Program-made: the position numbers and the translations under genes | Notes under the pieces: generated by a model | Databases searched by the model: none | Told to the model about the DNA's origin: nothing | Seen by the model: the letters and a program-made list of their open reading frames with translations, nothing else | Assembly (NCBI RefSeq): GCF_000002235.5 | Contig: NW_022145599.1 | Coordinates: 22,900,879-22,964,878, forward strand | Length of the DNA stretch: 64,000 bases | Origin: Strongylocentrotus purpuratus | Lineage: Eukaryota; Echinodermata; Echinoidea; Camarodonta; Strongylocentrotidae | Direction of reading: 5' to 3' | In this document: piece by piece, positions 61,708 to 64,000 of the stretch | Layout of the letters: every line of letters starts with the position of its first letter | How positions within the stretch are numbered: the first letter of the stretch is position 1

Positions 61708-61799
61708 TCGCGTGCGAAGCGTGTAATTGCGTGATGGCCACTCCTTGCGTGCGAGATGATGGTGGATAATAGCTGGTCGAGATTGCGTGTTGGGCTGCG
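61708..61799. promoter_or_regulatory. XRE cluster 1.4 kb upstream of the second P450
   Basis: TCGCGTG (61708-61714), GCGTG (61719-61723) and TTGCGTG at 61727-61733, 61745-61751 and 61793-61799, all in the plus orientation, within 92 bp. It starts about 40 bp beyond the end of an inverted-repeat element fragment. Position and density mirror the cluster upstream of the other CYP1-like gene. Confidence 0.55.
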
Positions 61800-62745
61800 T
61801 TTCCCGTTGCAAGGGTAGGAAAATGGGAAGAAGGGTCATACCAATAAACAACTACTAATGGTTTTGGTAGATTTATAGTTAGTATTAAGGGTTCAACGTT
61901 TGGAAGACTTCTTCTTCTTATTTTTATCGAGGTGGGGGGGGGGGGGGGGAGTACAGCTTTTACTGTAATTCAGATATGTTCATATGTTGGGATGCACCAT
62001 GATCAGACACCATTTCATCTTCGTTATAGTCTTTCCTCTTCTATCGTTTATTTGCTTGTATTCTACCTTAAAAAGACGTTTTAAATAGGCAATTTGATTA
62101 AAAACCTTTTTAAAATTCAAGATTTTATAGGTAGCTATTATTTAGCATGTTCAGATATCAGTAACATTTCTTATAAATGGGGATGTAAAGAGAAACTTCA
62201 TAATGTTGCCTTCCTTACCTATCTTCACGGTACATTTCATCAATAAAACATATAATTGAAAATCAAACTTAATGTTGACAGGTGAATTATCTAAGAAACA
62301 CTATTATGCATTTGAAAAGTGATTTGCTCATTCCATCAGTTTTCCAAATCGAACTATAAAGTCATTGTATTCTTTTATCTGATGAGTGATTTCATAGCTT
62401 ACTATCGTATTCTTTTTTGTATTTCATTGTTTTGACAAATCGGACTAATTCGCTCTATTCTTGTATTTGTTTTGATTTGTTTTAATGTCCTCTTTTGTGT
62501 TTGTATTTTATCTGTGACACAAGAAGTCTTTCCTATCTTTCCTTTGCCTATTTTTTTTCCCCCATCAAACTTTCTACTTTTTCCGGGGAGACCTATTTTG
62601 GATTCGCTGGTTATTCGTGGACTGGCTTATAATGATACCTAGATTTTGTTCTCTACTTTTTCCTGATTTGATGTGATTTTATAATATTCAAAGATATGTT
62701 TGTTACAATAATGGATTGACCAAAGACAATACATGTATACACTGT
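61800..62745. other. AT-rich DNA upstream of the second P450 promoter
   Basis: A G run at 61933-61949; otherwise unremarkable. No hydrophobic N-terminal exon with an evident donor site was recognised, though a short one could be missed. Confidence 0.4.
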
Positions 62746-63136
62746 GCGTGTGATCGTCTTTGGATCCATAGCGCACATTCCACGGCGAAAGTCAATGCCC
62801 TGTAATGGAAGCAAACGTAGTAGAGCGTTGATTGACGTGGCGTGACAAAGCTTCGACCAATCATAAGCCTCCTGTAATTGAGGTCGGGCTAAGGTGGGCG
62901 GGCACTTTGGCTCATTCACGGCCGATTGGGGAGGCGGTTCAACGGTTTCGAGTTTGGTGAGGGGGCGTGTCTTTGAGAGCAACATATTTTACGCAACTCT
63001 AGTTTTGACACTTTTCATCTACGGCGAAGGGAGTGTAGTATTTTTTTTCGAGCGACGATGAGGTGTTGCGAACAGCTGAGGTGATTTCCGCAGAATTATC
63101 ATTCACGAATGACCTAGGATTTGCTCCTATAAAAAG
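62746..63136 (+). promoter_or_regulatory. Candidate promoter of the second P450
   Basis: A TATAAAAAG box at 63128-63136 sits about 106 bp before the ATG, predicting a start near 63160 and an 80-nt leader. Upstream lie CCAAT (62857-62861), an inverted CCAAT (ATTGG, 62925-62929), a GC box GGTGGGCGGGC (62893-62903), TGACGT (62833-62838) and GCGTG cores (the minimal AHR/ARNT half-site) at 62746-62750, 62840-62844 and 62965-62969. The combination of TATA, two CCAAT motifs and a GC box in one short, relatively GC-rich stretch is what makes it convincing. Confidence 0.6.
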
Positions 63137-63241
63137 ACGGGCAAGTCATACTACGTTCATAATCTGTCTGCCAAGCAACCAAACCTCAGCGAGGCAAAGC
63201 TTTCATCAACCCACGACCTGCGAAGAACGCCAGCTGGAAAT

Positions 63242-64000
63242 ATGAGCGAGAGCAAAGCCAAATCGCTGCCTGGCCCATGGGGGTTGCCGATCTTGGGTAA
63301 CCTGCTAAACCTCGGCAGTGACGAGCCGCACGTAGCTCTGATGAAATTAGCCAAAGAATACGGCAACGTCTATCAAATTCGACTAGGCAGTCGACCTGTG
63401 GTTGTACTTTGTGGCCAGGAGGCTATTAGGAGTGCTCTTGTACGGCAGCCGGTGGCTTTTGCGGGTAGACCTGATCTTGCATCTTTCCAATTTATCAGAA
63501 AGAACACAGATGTAACCGTCGCTTTTCAGACAAACGATGCGACCTGGAAATTGCATCGTAAACTCGCCGAGTCCTCGATTCGATTCTTCGTCTCGGGACA
63601 ACGAAAATCGAGCCTCGAATCAACTGTTACGCAAGAGGTCGAATCGCTGATCAACTACTGGACCAACAATAACAATAACGACGACAACCTGCAGATCGAC
63701 CCCGTTAATTTGATCAAACTTTCAGTGAGTAACGTGATGTTATGGTGCATCCTCGGCAAGCGACATTCACTCGATGATTCTCGACTTCGCGAATTTGTAT
63801 CGAAATCAGACGATTTCGCTGTAGCAGTCGGTAGTGGAAACATCGCAGATTTCATGCCGTGGGTTCGTTTCGTCACAGTTCGTACCACGCAAAATCTCAA
63901 AAAGCTACTTAACACATTCCGTGGTTGGTTTATGCCATACATCGAGGAGCATCGCCTCCAGTACGAGCAGGACTCTGAGAAGGATATTCTCGATTACCTC
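63242..64000 (+). CDS. CYP1-like cytochrome P450, 5' part, runs off the window
   Basis: An open frame of 253 codons continues past the window end. It begins MSESKAKSLPGPWG, so the hinge LPGPWGLPILGN is at residues 9-20; then WKLHRKLAESSIRFF (C-helix), an Asn/Asp tract after INYW, SVSNVMLWCILGKRHS, and GSGNIADFMPWVR. Block by block it matches the P450 at 15.5-17.1 kb (AVSNVMCWFMFSKRHT, GSGNPVDFMPWLR, DILDHL), and by eye roughly half the residues are identical. The I-helix, ExxR and heme loop lie beyond the window. The ATG has A at -3; the frame above is open back to a TGA at about 63109 but has no ATG and no hydrophobic segment. So either this protein lacks the usual anchor, or an upstream exon supplies it. 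No intron is seen within the visible part. Transcription diverges from the other gene. Confidence 0.93.
   Translation, partial: MSESKAKSLPGPWGLPILGNLLNLGSDEPHVALMKLAKEYGNVYQIRLGSRPVVVLCGQEAIRSALVRQPVAFAGRPDLASFQFIRKNTDVTVAFQTNDATWKLHRKLAESSIRFFVSGQRKSSLESTVTQEVESLINYWTNNNNNDDNLQIDPVNLIKLSVSNVMLWCILGKRHSLDDSRLREFVSKSDDFAVAVGSGNIADFMPWVRFVTVRTTQNLKKLLNTFRGWFMPYIEEHRLQYEQDSEKDILDYL

Noticed and set aside
61408-61851. Lys/Arg/Glu-rich frame resembling a coiled-coil protein
   Set aside because: It translates the pyrimidine tract of an element fragment on the opposite strand.
62653-63942. Minus-strand frames over the second P450 and its promoter
   Set aside because: They overlap the plus-strand P450 frame or its promoter and show no family resemblance.

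Overview
The window looks like AT-rich, non-coding-dominated animal DNA, most likely from an echinoderm and probably a sea urchin. The evidence is two intronless CYP1-like cytochrome P450 genes, tRNA-derived SINEs and 5'-truncated LINEs, many short inverted-repeat elements abutting long poly-G/poly-C runs, and abundant microsatellites. There are no operons, bacterial signals, rRNA or true tRNA genes, CRISPR arrays, or recognisable retrovirus, LTR or Polinton elements. The species assignment is an inference from style, not from a search.

Only two protein-coding genes can be supported. A complete CYP1-like P450 (547 aa, minus strand, 15472-17115) and the 5' part of a second CYP1-like P450 (plus strand, from 63242 to the window end, 253 codons) point away from each other across about 46 kb. 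They share the same domain plan and an asparagine tract in the same place. The first has an N-terminal membrane anchor. The second, as read here, starts almost directly at the proline-rich hinge.

The most interesting signal is in the DNA between them. The 7-mer TTGCGTG (or CACGCAA), the core of the aryl hydrocarbon receptor/ARNT response element (XRE) that controls vertebrate CYP1 genes, occurs about 25 times by eye, against about five expected from a rough composition estimate. It is clustered just upstream of the first gene (17.4-18.4 kb), at 28.6-28.7 kb, in a tandemly duplicated block (29.8-31.4 kb), at 41.2-41.9 kb, and 1.4 kb upstream of the second gene (61.7-61.8 kb). This suggests an AHR-type regulatory landscape serving a divergent CYP1 pair.

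Mobile and repeated DNA fills much of the rest. LINE fragments lie at 7.0-9.0 kb and at 24.9-25.4 kb, the latter with an 11-bp target duplication. SINEs lie at 9.4, 12.2 and 22.6 kb. Two related families of inverted-repeat elements are present, with ends CAGGCGCGGATCCAGG and CAGGCGCGTAGCCAGG. One of them carries a 103-122 bp tandem repeat with a perfect hairpin core; this forms a 9-unit array at 20.7-21.7 kb and an inverted 21-unit array at 58.4-60.8 kb that contains a nearly identical 894-bp higher-order duplication. Small MITE-like elements lie at 23.0, 33.6 and 53.4 kb. The remaining stretches are AT-rich sequence in which I could recognise no exon.
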